Source: Rhea pennata
Lineage: Eukaryota; Chordata; Aves; Rheiformes; Rheidae
NCBI RefSeq assembly: GCF_028389875.1
Contig: NC_084702.1
Span: 70,591,582-70,655,581, forward strand
Direction: 5' to 3'
Length of the DNA: 64,000 nt
In this document: positions 21,349 through 34,500 of the stretch, in pieces
Layout of the letters: each line of letters opens with the position of its first letter
How positions within the stretch are numbered: position 1 is the stretch's first letter
Made by a program: the position numbers and the translations under genes
The notes under the pieces: generated by a model
The model's input: only the letters and a program-made list of their open reading frames with translations
Database searches by the model: none
What the model was told of the DNA's origin: nothing

Positions 21349-21519
21349 ATGAGCCTGTAGTTAAGTCCTGGCATGTATCACAAACCATTCACACAGGCCT
21401 CTGCACAAACCAGCCAAGGTTAGGACAAGCTTCGAAGGAAAAGGGACAACATTGTTTCACGCTTCCTTCACCCTGCTACAAAGGAAGTACACCACCAGGG
21501 AGAGACAGCTGGATAATCA

Positions 21520-21525
21520 TTTATT
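21520..21525 (-). terminator. GBA2: poly(A) signal of GBA2
   Basis: AATAAA on the minus strand about 1.04 kb past the GBA2 stop codon; the first clear signal downstream. Confidence 0.7.
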
Positions 21526-22561
21526 AAGAACTTAATTTAAAACAATTCATAATCTAAAATCTGCTCCACTGCCCACAGAAGTCTATTGCTGTGCAAGCAG
21601 GGAGAGGTGCCACAGTACCGGACCAGGGACATACTGCTCCACCTGGGCCAGGATCGGGGCTCAGATTGTCACGGGCCAAGAAGGAAGGCCCTGCTGTGGA
21701 TTGTACTTGCCACAAGCTCTCCTGTGTGCTCCCTGTCTGGGGGACATGCACAGCCAGCTTCTGGTGGTGGGGAGAAGCTCACAGCTCCATAAGCAGTTGT
21801 GGCACAGGGGCTGGGTAGGCAGATCCCATCTCAAGCGAGCTCCTGGGCTAGGCCAAAGCTCCCTGATCTCTCAAGCACTGCACCAAACCTAGAACCAACT
21901 CCAGCTGCAGGCAGAGCTGGGGCGGGAGGAGGGGGGAGGGCAAGGGTCAGTCCAGGACAGCTGGTTTGTCTGTAGCAGTTACAAAGCAGAGAAACATCTA
22001 CAGTATCCACGTGTCTATGTACAGCTGCAACAAGCAGCCAGATCTGGTGCAGGCAGCCACATCCCACGCTGGTCCAAGGTCCTCACTTCACACACTCACT
22101 CACTTATTAGCCCTGCAGGCCAGCTCCTACCTTACCAGGCCCACTGACTTCTCCCAGACAAAGCCTGCAGGAGAAGGGTCTTGCTTGCTCCTAGGAGATG
22201 GTGCCAGCTTATATTGAAGAAAGTTGCTTGTCCTGCAGGCTGACAGAGCCCTGAGCAATAGGGAAAGGGAGGCGCAAGCCTCAGTAGTGCCCCCTTATCC
22301 CACTCTTCTCCTTTCGCTGGTGAGGGTGAAGAGACATAACTTGTGCCTCTGGACTCCCTTGTGCTAAGCATCCGTGTCTGGAGGCCCCCAAGGTGAAGGG
22401 CATGATCTGTGGGTTGGGTGAGGAGATGGGGAAGGGAAACAGCAACTTGATTATTATAAAGGGGTGGGGAAGGGCACCACGGCAGGGTCCCTGCCCTCCA
22501 GCCGAGGCCCTCATCCCCAGGGTGATTCACTCATCTGCTCAACACCACTGGGCTCCCGGGC

Positions 22562-25500
22562 TCAAGGACTGAAGGAGTTTGCCTGGGTGCGCTCTGTAGG
22601 TGCTGCTGCCTGGCTGGCTCGGCTCTCCAGGGCTAGCTGCATGCTCCAAATGCTAAGGGGACGCATGTAGGCCAGTGAGCGGAAGACCTTCTTCTCACAA
22701 TAGGCCTCCGGTGTCTGGAAGGCCATACCCAGCCGCTCCCAAACTGTCCGGTAGCAGCCCTCTGCTGTGTGAAAACCTTCCTGTACCAAGCCCTGGGAAG
22801 AAAGGTGGCCATCAGTATCTGCTTGGAGTGCAAGGATAGGGCATAGACCCAGAACCACTGCTTGCTGGTGCAGAATCCCCTGCTCACCTCCTGAATCATG
22901 GTAGCAGCCAAGGCATACACTACCCCAATCCACACCTCGTTGGACTGTATGCTTGAGGTGTCCGGCACCCCGTCAGGTGTCATGCCATTCACAGCTCCCA
23001 TGGTGCCGCCGGCAAAGCCCATAACATTCTTCTCAAAGATGGTCTTCAGCGCACTAACAACATGACTCTTAGGGAAGACCTGCATGGAGATAGGGAGAAA
23101 GACAGGGAGGGACAGAGCATGAACACACACATGCTTTGCCTCAGTGCTTACTCATACCCCTCAGCCAGTGTTAGATTTTAGACTAGAAGAGACCATTGTT
23201 GCTCACTGAAGGCAGGCCAATAACTCATCCAACTATCATGACTCCTGAAAAAGCCTCTTGCTTTCAGACACTGATCAAACCCATTGCTTTTCTTAGGACT
23301 TTGCTCTGGGGACCAGGCCAACCCCACTCATAACTGCCTTATTTGAATTCCTGGCCTTTTTCTGGTCACAGCTGCATGTTTTTCAGGTAATGAGTATCTG
23401 GGGCCCCAGACTTCCTCCTGGTGAAATTGCTGTACTGTTCTTTCATCCCATCAGTCTGTTTCCATCAGCTACTGCAGGTACAACAGGCACTGCAATACCT
23501 AGAAGAGATGGCACACTGAGCAGTGGTGGCTGAAACATGTACAGCTGTACATGTCTATGCAGTCCCCAGGGGGTCTGGGGTCAGTGGGGCTGAAGATACC
23601 TTCTTGTCAAAAGGAAACATTTTGGTAAGGCTTCATGACTACATGGGAATGCAGCTCCCAGCTGGGGAGTGAGTGTTTTGGACATTGGTAGGTTCCTCCC
23701 TTACTCCCAATGGGCAGAATTCACCACTGCAAGCAGTGAACTGAGCAGGATCTTGGGTACCTCAGACTTCATTTGAGCCAGTCCTGGGAATCTTACAGAA
23801 ATGGCTAGCCATGGTAAGTTAAGTAACTGAACACAGGAGATCCAGCCTCAGCTCAGTGGAAAAAAAAATAGAAGAAAATAGGGCTTGTTCTTGATCAGAA
23901 TTTGATTAACTTCTGTAATTGGGTGCTGATGCAAGTTGCATGGAAGAGCTCAGACCCAGATGTACAGGATGCCTTATGTTTTCCATGTCTGATTGTGAAA
24001 GAATCTGTACTTGAGAAGTTTTGAAAAGAAAATAAGATGACAGGGAAAGAGATGGTGGCTTTCTGGTTAAGTAGCTGTTCCAAGGAAAACAGCAAGAGAA
24101 AGTGAAAGCATCTTTTTCCTAGAAGAGAAGGGTGGAGAAAAACAACAAAACAGTTCCTCAATAAACTAAAGCCAGGAGCTCAAGTTAAGTGAACAAACTG
24201 CAAATAATTCTGCAGAGTAAGCTCTTACAAAAGGAGTTAAAGTCAGCACTAAGAGGCCTGCAAGCCAAATAGTGCATAGTAGCTGCAATGCTTTTTAAGT
24301 ATTGCATCAAGATTAAAAAGCCTCTGTACATAACTAAAAGTCAGTGTTTTTCCACTACTTTCAGTATTAGTAATAATATTGAGAAATACTGCAGAGATCA
24401 CAACTCAGTAATGTTTTAACAAGAAGACTGTGTAGTGTTATCCTGCGCTAACACAACTAGAAAGCCATAACAGACTTTTCACGATGATCAAATCAGAAGT
24501 GATGTTTTGGAGCGGGAACATAACCAACTGGTGTAACATTTGCTAAGAGAGGAGAGAGTCATGTAATTCTTGGCACACTAGTCCAGCCCAACCTCAGTGA
24601 TGCACTAGACTTTTCTTGCAAGTTTGTTGTAACTAAAGCCAGAGGAAAGGGAAGGCATGAAGTGAAATGAGCTTGCAAAAGGCAGGCTGAGCAGTCTAAC
24701 CAAATAACTTTGGTAGACACGTATCAAGAAAAGGTATGTCGCTTTTATGTTCATTAAAGCCACGCACTGAATATAGTATTTTTTTTCCCCCTCCTCACTG
24801 TGGCTCTGTATCTGGTGATAAGTACAAGTGTTGCTAAGGAAGAAGCGATTAGCGGAGGGGCTGTGTGTAGCTGTCCTTCTGGCAGAAGGCCGGGGTAGAA
24901 TTCCTTCAAGACTGGGGTCACAGACTTTTCTTTCTATTTCATTATTGACCTGGGCACACAGCAGGAGTGCGGTAATGAAATGACAAACATAGGAGTGGTG
25001 CCAACAGCACAGAAAGCAAAACATCATGTGGACAAAACTGGATGACTGTAGTAATAGAGAAGTTCAGCAGCATAAAGTCTTCAGTAAGCTCAAAGCTCAC
25101 TTGTTATAGGAGAGGAAAGATACACCAAGCAAAATCAGAGGCCTAAGGAAGAGGCAAGTGAAACTTGACTGCACCACGTTTACTATTTCCCCCATAAAGG
25201 AATGTTTGGACATCGCTGCATGGGGCCTGGGCAAAATGTCACCTACAGTCCTGGGCACAGTCCAAGTCTCCCTGCTCAAGAAATCCAAACAAGAATAAAC
25301 ACAGGAGGGTACAGGCAGAAACCAGTGGTTCTCATTAAATCCTAAGATGTTTTGTACAATCTGCTCCCAGGACAGGCTATTTCAAGCTCCCCTCAAATAC
25401 TAACAGACTACAAAGTGAACCTTCATGCAACTCAAGGCGTCATTCCGCTGTCCTTCAGATACACAAAGCTTTCACCTGCCCTGCACTATTAAAGGGAGTT

Positions 25501-28500
25501 TTGCTGTGCAGCAGTGGGATCTGTCAAGTGTCTGTTGGTCATAAATAACCCATCTGATTGCTCTACTACCCCGTTGTGTCCTGGAAATTATAATACTAAC
25601 ATCTGATAGGATAGTCTTTAGTTGATCCTTCTCTTGCAAATGAAGAGCTATGGACTTCAGGGCCCCAAACAGATCTTGGTCTCCTCTGATTTTCATTCAG
25701 GACTTTAAACTGGCAATTAATAACATGGACACATTTTCTCTGCTTTCTAAACAAGTATTTTGCTGAGAACAAGTTCCAGCAGAAACTTCTTCAAAGTGAG
25801 CTCCATTTGACAGATTACACACACTCTTGATGCATAGTCTTTTCACAAATATATTTCAGTTTAATGAGCTGCACTGTTAATGAGCATGAAGTCCTCTGTT
25901 CCAGAGTACTGCTGCTGCACAGGAGTGGGTCAGAGTCCTCCACATCAGCAGCTAACAGACTAATGCCTAACCCACACCATGTAGCCCTACTGCTCTTCTT
26001 CAGGCATGGGCAGCTCACCACAGCCCAGCTGCTCTGGATCATGCTGGGTCTTCTCTTACCTCAAACTGCCCTTGGTCCAGGCCACAAGCCCCAAGAAACC
26101 ACTGCCCAGCACACTGGTCTGACATGATGCTGCTGGCGGTGACGCTCCCACTGCTGTCATAGTTGTAGTATTTTCCTGGAAGAGACAGTAAACAGTGTAA
26201 ACCGATGGTTGTATCCCTTGTGCATGCTGCCACTACTCCTCCCAGTACAGCAGGAACACCGCACCTTTTTCACAAGGTGTTCCCCTCCTTCCTTTCCCAA
26301 GCCACTCTTTGGCACCATATGCTTTCTGTTCCCTTGCCTCCCTTTGTGGATGACAACATCCCTCCCTGGTACCTGCTCCTTCCTCTCCATTTGGAGGCTT
26401 GACACCTCCCCACCTTCCCTTGTCCACCAGCTGAGGTCACAGCACCCCAAGGCTCCTCAGCATGGCTCTATGCCCTGAGGAAGGCCTGCATCTCAAAGCA
26501 GGGCATGGCCAGCCTGGTGGCCCTTACAGGCTGAACGGAGTGCAGCTTCCCACTGGAGGATACGCACCATTCCAGAGCAGCCTCTCAAATGCTTCCTTGC
26601 CCTTCTGCAGGATGGCAGTGTATTTTTGCAGGGTTTCACCATCGCCTAGCACATCTGCCATCTTACACATCATACAGACAGCTGCCAGCCACAGCCCACC
26701 ACAGTAGGCACTGCCAGAATAAAGGAAAGCAGTTTTGGTGATGCTGGATGCAGCATGGGTTGTGCAGACCCCTACAACACGTTGGGGCCGCCTTCCCAGC
26801 TCTGAGTTATTTCCCCTGCCCATGCCCCAGTTTGCCATTCTCCACCTTCTCAGTGCCACTCGTCTCTTACTCACCTGGCTCCTGTTACTGCCCACGCATC
26901 ATACGTCTGGTCAGCAAAGCCACCATTTTCAATGAGCCCATCGTTATCTGTGTCAAACTTCAGCTCTGACTCCATCACAGCCTATGGGAGACAGAAGAGA
27001 GCCATGCAGCCCAAGCACTCTCTGCAGCTTTCTCCCACAAATGCCCCTCATGCTCTGCTTGGACATAATTTGTCTCTGCTCCCTGATGTCACATGTCTCC
27101 CAGTTAAAGCTAGGGAAGATGCTGCTTCCTTCCCTTTAGTGGGGAGCTGTGAGGCAGGACCATGCCCCCAGTACCTGGCAGACTGGCCACATATCCCTCA
27201 AGTACAGAGAGTCATTTGTCAGGTAGTAGTCACGGTACACTTGCAGCACAAACTTCAGGTTCAGGTCCTTCCAGCTGGCTGTGTCATGGATCAGATAGGC
27301 ATTGACACGCTGCCATGGTTCATCACCTGTGTGAGGACAGAGCAGATGTAGCAGTCCAGGAAGCAACAAACATTCACTCGCCTACCTACATGCAAGCTCC
27401 CAAGAGTGCTATGATCAAGTAGCACCAAAACAACATACTGCATCCTGTGCCATCTCTCCTGAGAACAGCCTTGCTCCTACTGCTTTAACTTCACCATGTC
27501 TCTCTTGCACAGGCTTCACACAACATAATCTGCATTGCCATCACCACCCTGAACAGTGAGGGCCATCCAGGCCTCCTGCTCCCAAAAGCAGCACACTATG
27601 CACCATATAGCCTACACAAGGATGGGCTGCCCCACAGCTTGGGAGTTAACTAACAGAGGTGTGTGAGCAGCCCTATACCCACCTCTGGCTCTCAGCAGGC
27701 CAGGCCAGGCCCTTTACCTGGGTCCCCAATGTCATGTGGCACCACATTCTTCAGCTTCACCTGGGCTGTCTGACCATGCATCAAGTACTGCCGGGGCTGG
27801 ACATCCTCATTCACCACGGTGACAGCTGGGGAGTATACAAAGCAGGAACCATGAGAGTGCCGGCAGCAAGCATTGCAGCAGCAAGCCCTAACCACAGGCA
27901 GAGGCCACCAGCCCCCTGCAGTATCTGCAGCACACCAGGCTCCCTGCTTGGGTTGGGGTTAAAGGAGCCAGCATCCTGCAGAGGGATGAGGGGATATTGG
28001 CCAGCTCCCAGTCTCCTCTCAGCAAGGGACACGCAACTCTCTGTCCCTTGCCCCATGCTAGGGGCCAGGCACAAGGACCTCACGTGACACTGTCATAAGT
28101 GCACTTGCCTTAACTGAGATGACAGTAGCACCAAGGACTGGAAAGGTGGGCTCTCCCTCAGCTCAGCAGAGGGCTGTGCTCTGACTCAGTCCCCTCTGGG
28201 ACCACTGCAGGCTGGGCCAACACAAAGGAGCCTCCACACCTGTCCAAAGCGGAGTCTGCCAACAGCTACACACCTCCCCTCCGCCCTCAGTCACAGACTC
28301 AGAATGACAAAATGGTTGAGGCTGGAAGGGATCTATCCAGGCCAACCCCCCTGCTCAAGCTGGGTCACCTAGAGCATGTTAGACAGGATCATGTACAAGC
28401 AGGTTTTGAATATCTCCAGAGAAGGAGACTCCACAACCAGTGGAGTTCCAGTGCTCTGCCACCACCTCAGTTAAGGTGAGTGCACTTACAACAGTGTCAC

Positions 28501-31500
28501 ATGAGGTCCTTGTCCCTGGCCCCTAGCATGGGGCAAGCAACAGAGGGTCACACGTCCCCTGGTAGGAGGGGCATGAGAAGAAAGCTTTGAAGACCAAGGA
28601 CTTCTCCAGCTCAGGTAGGGCCACAGCACAGCACAGCAAAGAAGTAGCAAGACTGTAATACAATGCTAGCAGAGAGATGTTGAGTAGCAGCAGATGGGAA
28701 TGGACATTGGGCACTCACAAGTCCCAGGGCATAACAAGAGCAAAGGGGATGCTGGCTCCATAGCACCTATTTCTATAGCAGGAGCAGCCCCAAATCCTCT
28801 GTCTCTCCCGTAAGTCAAGACATCAGCAGGGGTCAAGTCAAGGTCTCCTAGGTCACTCACCGATGTCATACTGCAGGCTGATCTGCAGCTTGGGCCACAG
28901 CATGATGAGAGCAAAAGAGGCATAGAAATGGACATCATAGGTATTATACATCCGGTACTCTTGGCCTGTAAGCACAGAGGGGTGGTGAAGGAGGGGAGAC
29001 AAGATGCAAATCCTCCCTCCCACACAGCCCCAGAGGCTGGGTCCTTTCCCTGGCATAGGCAGGGATTCCCACTGGGGAATGTGAAATACCTCCCCTATGT
29101 AGGTCACCCAGGGATCTGGGGAAAGCTTCATGCTGCAGCATGCTTGACCCCATAGTGGATTTTCTGGGAACAGCTAGTCAGCACTGCTCTCCACCCAGCA
29201 GCATGTGAAAAGCTACTGCACAACAGGCAGAACAGCATCAGGAAGGGTTGAGTTGGGACCATTCATCATTTCTCTGCAAGTTACCTTCCAAATAAGCAAA
29301 CCTTCCGTACTCCCGCAGGACAGGGAGGAGCTGGGACAGGCCAGCCCCTGCTGGCCCCTGCACATCCTCCGCACAGCAGTCCGGGGGCAGCTCCACCCAG
29401 ATGGTCCCCCCGTCTGTCAGGAAGTACAGCTCATTGAACAGGGCTGACTTGTACCAGGGAGGCAGGTGGCTGCAGGCAAAATGGAAACTCAGCCACAACA
29501 GCTAGGACAGTGAACCTGAGCACAAGCAACTAACAGCCCCGCTGTTCCCTGGAGCTCCAACTTGGAGGGAACCCCATGAGGGATGTCAGGCCACCAGAGC
29601 ATCCAACCTGCCCCTGCCACAGAGGAAAAGACACAGTGCTTCTACTCTGAATAGCCCCACAAGGCCAGCAGGCATCACTGTGCTCTAAGGGCCAGGATCA
29701 GCACCCAGTAAACACATTCTCTGCTGCATCTCCCCCACAGCATGCGACAGAGCTGCACAGGGCCCTGGGGACCACTGTCCTAGCAGGGGATCACCTTGCT
29801 GCTACTTGCCAGCTCGCTCCAAGATCCAACCTCAAATTTTCAGCCTAGTGCTGTCTGCCAGAAGGGTGCTAAGCTACTCTACACAGGCTGCTGTTCTTAT
29901 GTACTTCACCTGTTCTCCAGGATGGGCTTCTGCCACGCATCAATCTTCTCCTCCCACTCCTCATAGTGTGTTAGAGCATAATGTGACAGAGCAGGAGCAG
30001 CATCGCCTTTGCTGCTAAAATAGCGTGTGTATCGCCTGCAGAACAGAGATTTGTCAGGATCCTCAACACCCACCCACAATGTCTGCTGTAGGGGGCAGGT
30101 AGAGGCACATCTGGGAAGCCCACCTAGCCCAGACATCCCACTTAGCCACCCTCAGTCAGGTGAGAAGAGCTGAACTGCAGTGGGAGCATGAGGAATATGA
30201 GACTAAAGGGATTGCTAGTGCAAGGATGCTGAGGCTAGAAAAGACTGTGGAGCTTCCGAAACAGCTGAGAAAAGCCAGTGCTGGGATGCCAGAGGGACAG
30301 AGCTGGAGGATCCAAGTCTCCATGCCAGCTGAAAGGTTAACAAGCAGTGCTGAGGGATACTACCTATAGGAAAAGTATGGGTGTTGGAAAGAGGGTCCTA
30401 CATATCCACTGGGCAGGGGAATATTCACTCTCTACGTGACCTGGCAGGGTCATGGCCACATCAGAGCCAGGCAATTGCAAACAGTAGGTAGCACAAGGCT
30501 CCCTGGGCAACATTCAAGCCAGAGTCAGAAAGTTGGGAGGAAAAGAAAGGAGCTCCAGGCACACAAGCCAAGCTCTGCCTGAAGCAGGCCCAAGAGCTCA
30601 ACTGTGTGGCTGCATACAACCCACTCACCTGAAGTGCAGTTTCTCCTTTGAGCCAAAATGAACACAGGGCATGTCCCATGCCAGAGCCAGCTCGAGCGTC
30701 CTATGCCCTCGGGCAGGCACTGTACAGCTGGAGCACACAGCTGCTGCAACCACTTCTCCCTTCTCCGTTGGGGTGCTTCTGCCTGCCACCAAGAAACGTT
30801 CACAAATGACAACAAAAGCCAGCTGAGCCCAGAGAGACTGGAGGTGATGTCCTGAGGGGTACAAAGCCACTCAGGCATGCTCCAGCCCCCTTATGACCTG
30901 GAGAGAACACCCAGGACATTTCAGTGACAATATTACTGCACATGAGTAATTGCTTTTTGCAAACAAGAAAAGTATCTGCCATAGGCAGAAGTTACAAATA
31001 AACAAGCAGAAGCATAGGAGCTAATTAGGCAAGAAAGTCACCAGGCATGAGTGGAATGGACAGAGTGCCTCTGTACCTGCGCTGCTATCAATGCAAACAC
31101 AATCACTCATAAATGATAGTCCTCTTTCCAACTGTTTGAAGGTGCTTGAATTGTGCCTGTATTTAAGAAAAGCCCTTGGGGAGACTGGATGATTACATGC
31201 TGGCCCTGACATGTGCGCCAAGTAAACTCATTTAGGCAACAATTTTAACAGGAGCACAGATCCCAACTATGATAATGCCTAGCATGCACAGAGGAAAACC
31301 ACATCCCAATAGCCTCCAGAGCTCTGACTGCATCTGCAGACAAGCAGGTAGGAGATCTGTCTCCAGAAATATTTATGTAAATGCTTTACATAATTTAAGC
31401 TTCAAAAAAATTTTTGCAAAGTCTCAGCACCTGCAACATTGAATTTGTCAGCATGACTCTCGTTCAAATGCTGGCTAGGACATTGGACAAAAGGTCTAGC

Positions 31501-34500
31501 TTTTATTGCAATAACAGGTTAGCACCAAGGGCTGCAATATTCCATTTTAAGGCTCTCTGCAGACAGAGCAAGCAGACAGCTAGAGATGATGAAGAATTAT
31601 CCAGGGAATTTCAGACACTTTCAGGAAACCCATGTAGCAACGAGACAGAAAATTATGTCAACACCAAAACCTGAGATGTGTTAAATGACCACTAGAAGGG
31701 CAAGTCTAAGCCGGCATTGCTCGCAGCACTGACAACATAAATTTAGAGAAGGTGGCTGGGTATCACTATGGCTAGATCAGTAGAAAATTCAACTCTGTGC
31801 AACCTTGGTCAGAATAAGATATTAGTATATCCAAAGTATGTAGCAGAGAACAGCCCTGAAGTGGCAAAAACAACTTTTGGAGAACCTTCACTCATGCCAT
31901 GAAACCACAACAAGGACAGCACAACAATGAAACTAAACAGGAAATTCAAATACAGATTAAAATTCCTTTTCATGTCCTATAAGTGCCATAGGACTTGGGA
32001 CAGGCCACAGCATCAACAAAGAGCAAGAGCTGAGTGACAACAACAGGTAAGCCAGCCCTTTGTGCATCGGGCAGCCCTGAACAGCTTTGTCAAGAATACT
32101 TCCTATTTTAGGCCTTTATCCTGCACTGCCCAAGGGACATGACCTTTCCACAGGGACAGAATCTCTCCATTCACTTCTGCAAGAGCTTCCTCCAGATGTT
32201 ACACTCCCTGTGACCACATCCAGGCAGTGAGAGGAAGGGAAAACCAGCTGTTTGCCAGGGCTGGTGTTCTGTGTCCTGGCATCAGGGCAGTCACACACTC
32301 CTTCTGCTCACTTCTGCGCAGGCCTGGCCTCAACCACAAAGAAAGGACAACTCACCTGCAGGGGAATCCAGCCTGCCATCCTGAAGGAGGTCTTGCCACA
32401 CCTCTTTACCTAATCCTGTGGGATTGAATGCTGTCAAGTGGGTGACTCTGGTGCCAGCCTGGGGATGAAAGGCTGTGTCAAGGTAAGGACTCCCTCTGAG
32501 GAGTAGGTAATGTGAGCACCTTGCCTGTTTCTGCTGCGTGAGAGGAGATCAGACTCCCCAGAGAGCCCAAACTAGGAGCTGGTCCTCTTGTGGAGCAGGT
32601 GGGGAGAACAGTGAACCACGCCACAGCCCCGCAGCCCTAAATTCCCTTCTGCATGTTGCCCATCAATGCTAACTCCAGATCTACTCATGCAGTGTCCTGC
32701 AAGCTTCACTCCAGCTTCTATAATGGAATCACTCTCCTCAAACAGGGCACTGTTTGGAGCTACTTGGAGTCACACTCCTACTCCCACCCTGGCAGTCAGG
32801 TAAGAGCCAGGAGCAGTGCAAACTCTGACCCAAGGCACATCACACACCTGTCCCTCACTAGCTGCCCAGAAATAGCCCACAGACCCCACATTCAGAAGGG
32901 CTACACAGCTCTCCACACTGGGAGCTGCACCAGCAGTCAGACAGGACCAGGATGGGCTCATTCCCAGGCACAACCATCCAGACCTCTGCCACACAGGACA
33001 CTCATGCCTCACCCCTGGCTCCCTGCTGGGAGGGGTGCTGTGAGCCCACAGACCACCAACAACTAGCTGGCCCTTTACCTTCTCCTGGGCAGAGATAGCA
33101 AGGGTGAAGGGATTCACAGGAGTGCAGTGATGCAGCAGAACTCCAGCAACCTGCTTGCCCTCCTTCTCAAAGGTGAAGGACTCATTCCAGTGCCCTCCTC
33201 TCTTGTCCTCCTTCGTACCCGTGCCGTTCTGCAGGCTGAACATGATGGAGACGTCCACGTCCTCATCATTCCCATTCTCCACCTCCCAGATGAACACTCC
33301 CACTGGCAGGCTGGAGTCCTGGTAGAGACAGACAACACCATATATAGATCTTGCACTCTGCAGCGAACTGCTCAGAGCACTGCTTCCCCTAGTGCCAGAA
33401 GAAACTGTCTGGGCTAAGGCAGGTGCAAGAGCACAAGGAATGACTCAGTCTTTCAGTTCCACCTCTGGAGCCTGGTACCAAACTGGAGCAGAGGAATTGT
33501 GGGGGCAGGTAAAACAATTCAGGTCACAAACCCTGAGCAGGCAAATCCACACCAGGCACTGCAGAGACAGAAGGAAATCAGTGTCATAACACTCAGGTGC
33601 ATGTCTCAAGTGCTCAGCAGGCCAACACCTGCAGCTACAGACCCACCTGCTTCTTAAGGGAGCATCATGGTCAGGAATGTCTGCAGCACAGCCTCCTGCC
33701 CTCACCCAAGGCTGGGAACACACAGCAGGATTAGCAAGGCATCCCTTACTGCCAGCCTCTGGAATTTCCTTATTTCTGCAGAGGTTCCTTCTGCCTGGGG
33801 AATGTTGCTAAGTGGAGACTGTAGTTGGGCAACTCTAGCTAATAAATAGCCCTCACATAGGAAGGGCTGGCAGAAACCAGCTAAAATACTGTCAGGAGCA
33901 CCTTGGAATGAGCACTCAGTGATAAACTGATCCACAAAAACAGGCTGAGGGATTCCTAAAATGCTAGCACCTAACCCTTCATGCAGCAATGGCATGGCTA
34001 TCAGCCTGCCATGCCCCATGGACAGGAGTTGGGAAAGTCACAGCACAGAAACAAGTGCAGGAACAAGCCAGACAAAATATCAAAGCACAGAAGAGAAAGA
34101 AACAGCTGCCAGAGCAGAGCACAAAAAGGAAAAAAGAGGACAACCCCTCCCAGCAGCAACAGCCTCAGCACAGGCAATGCCTTACCAGGGTCTGACTGTT
34201 ACAGGCCCAGATAGCAGCTGGCACTAGGGACACGATCTTAGGACAAACCAGGACAGAAAAGACCAGGCTAGGAAAGAAAATAAACCAGGATGAAAGCCTA
34301 CAGAATTAAGCAACATCTCAGCCACCTCTGTCTCTATGGCACTTCAGGAGTGCTGGGACCCACTCGCCATGAGGAGCCATAAGCCCCAACATGGACACTC
34401 CACCCATCCTTGATTCACTCCTGGCCTGGCCTTTCTTCCCTCAAGCTGCAAGCAGTTTGGTGACAAGCGAGCTCTGCTATTCCATGTTGCTCCACTACTC

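Larger units (their letters stand above)
16376..21519. other. Intergenic between avidin and GBA2, no gene seen
   Basis: About 5.1 kb. The first 1.6 kb is very GC-rich and CpG-rich; the rest is of ordinary composition. Plus-strand AATAAA sites at 20385 and 20932 have no supporting exon. Open frames such as that at 19221-20015 are low-complexity and match nothing I know. In human, CREB3 lies on this side of GBA2; I could not see its basic-zipper exon here. Confidence 0.5.

Noticed and set aside
29285-29469. Glu in the FNELYFL motif as the GBA2 nucleophile
   Set aside because: It lies 198 residues before the acid/base Asp, while human Glu527 and Asp677 are 150 apart. The Glu of YLEG, at residue 470, fits that spacing.
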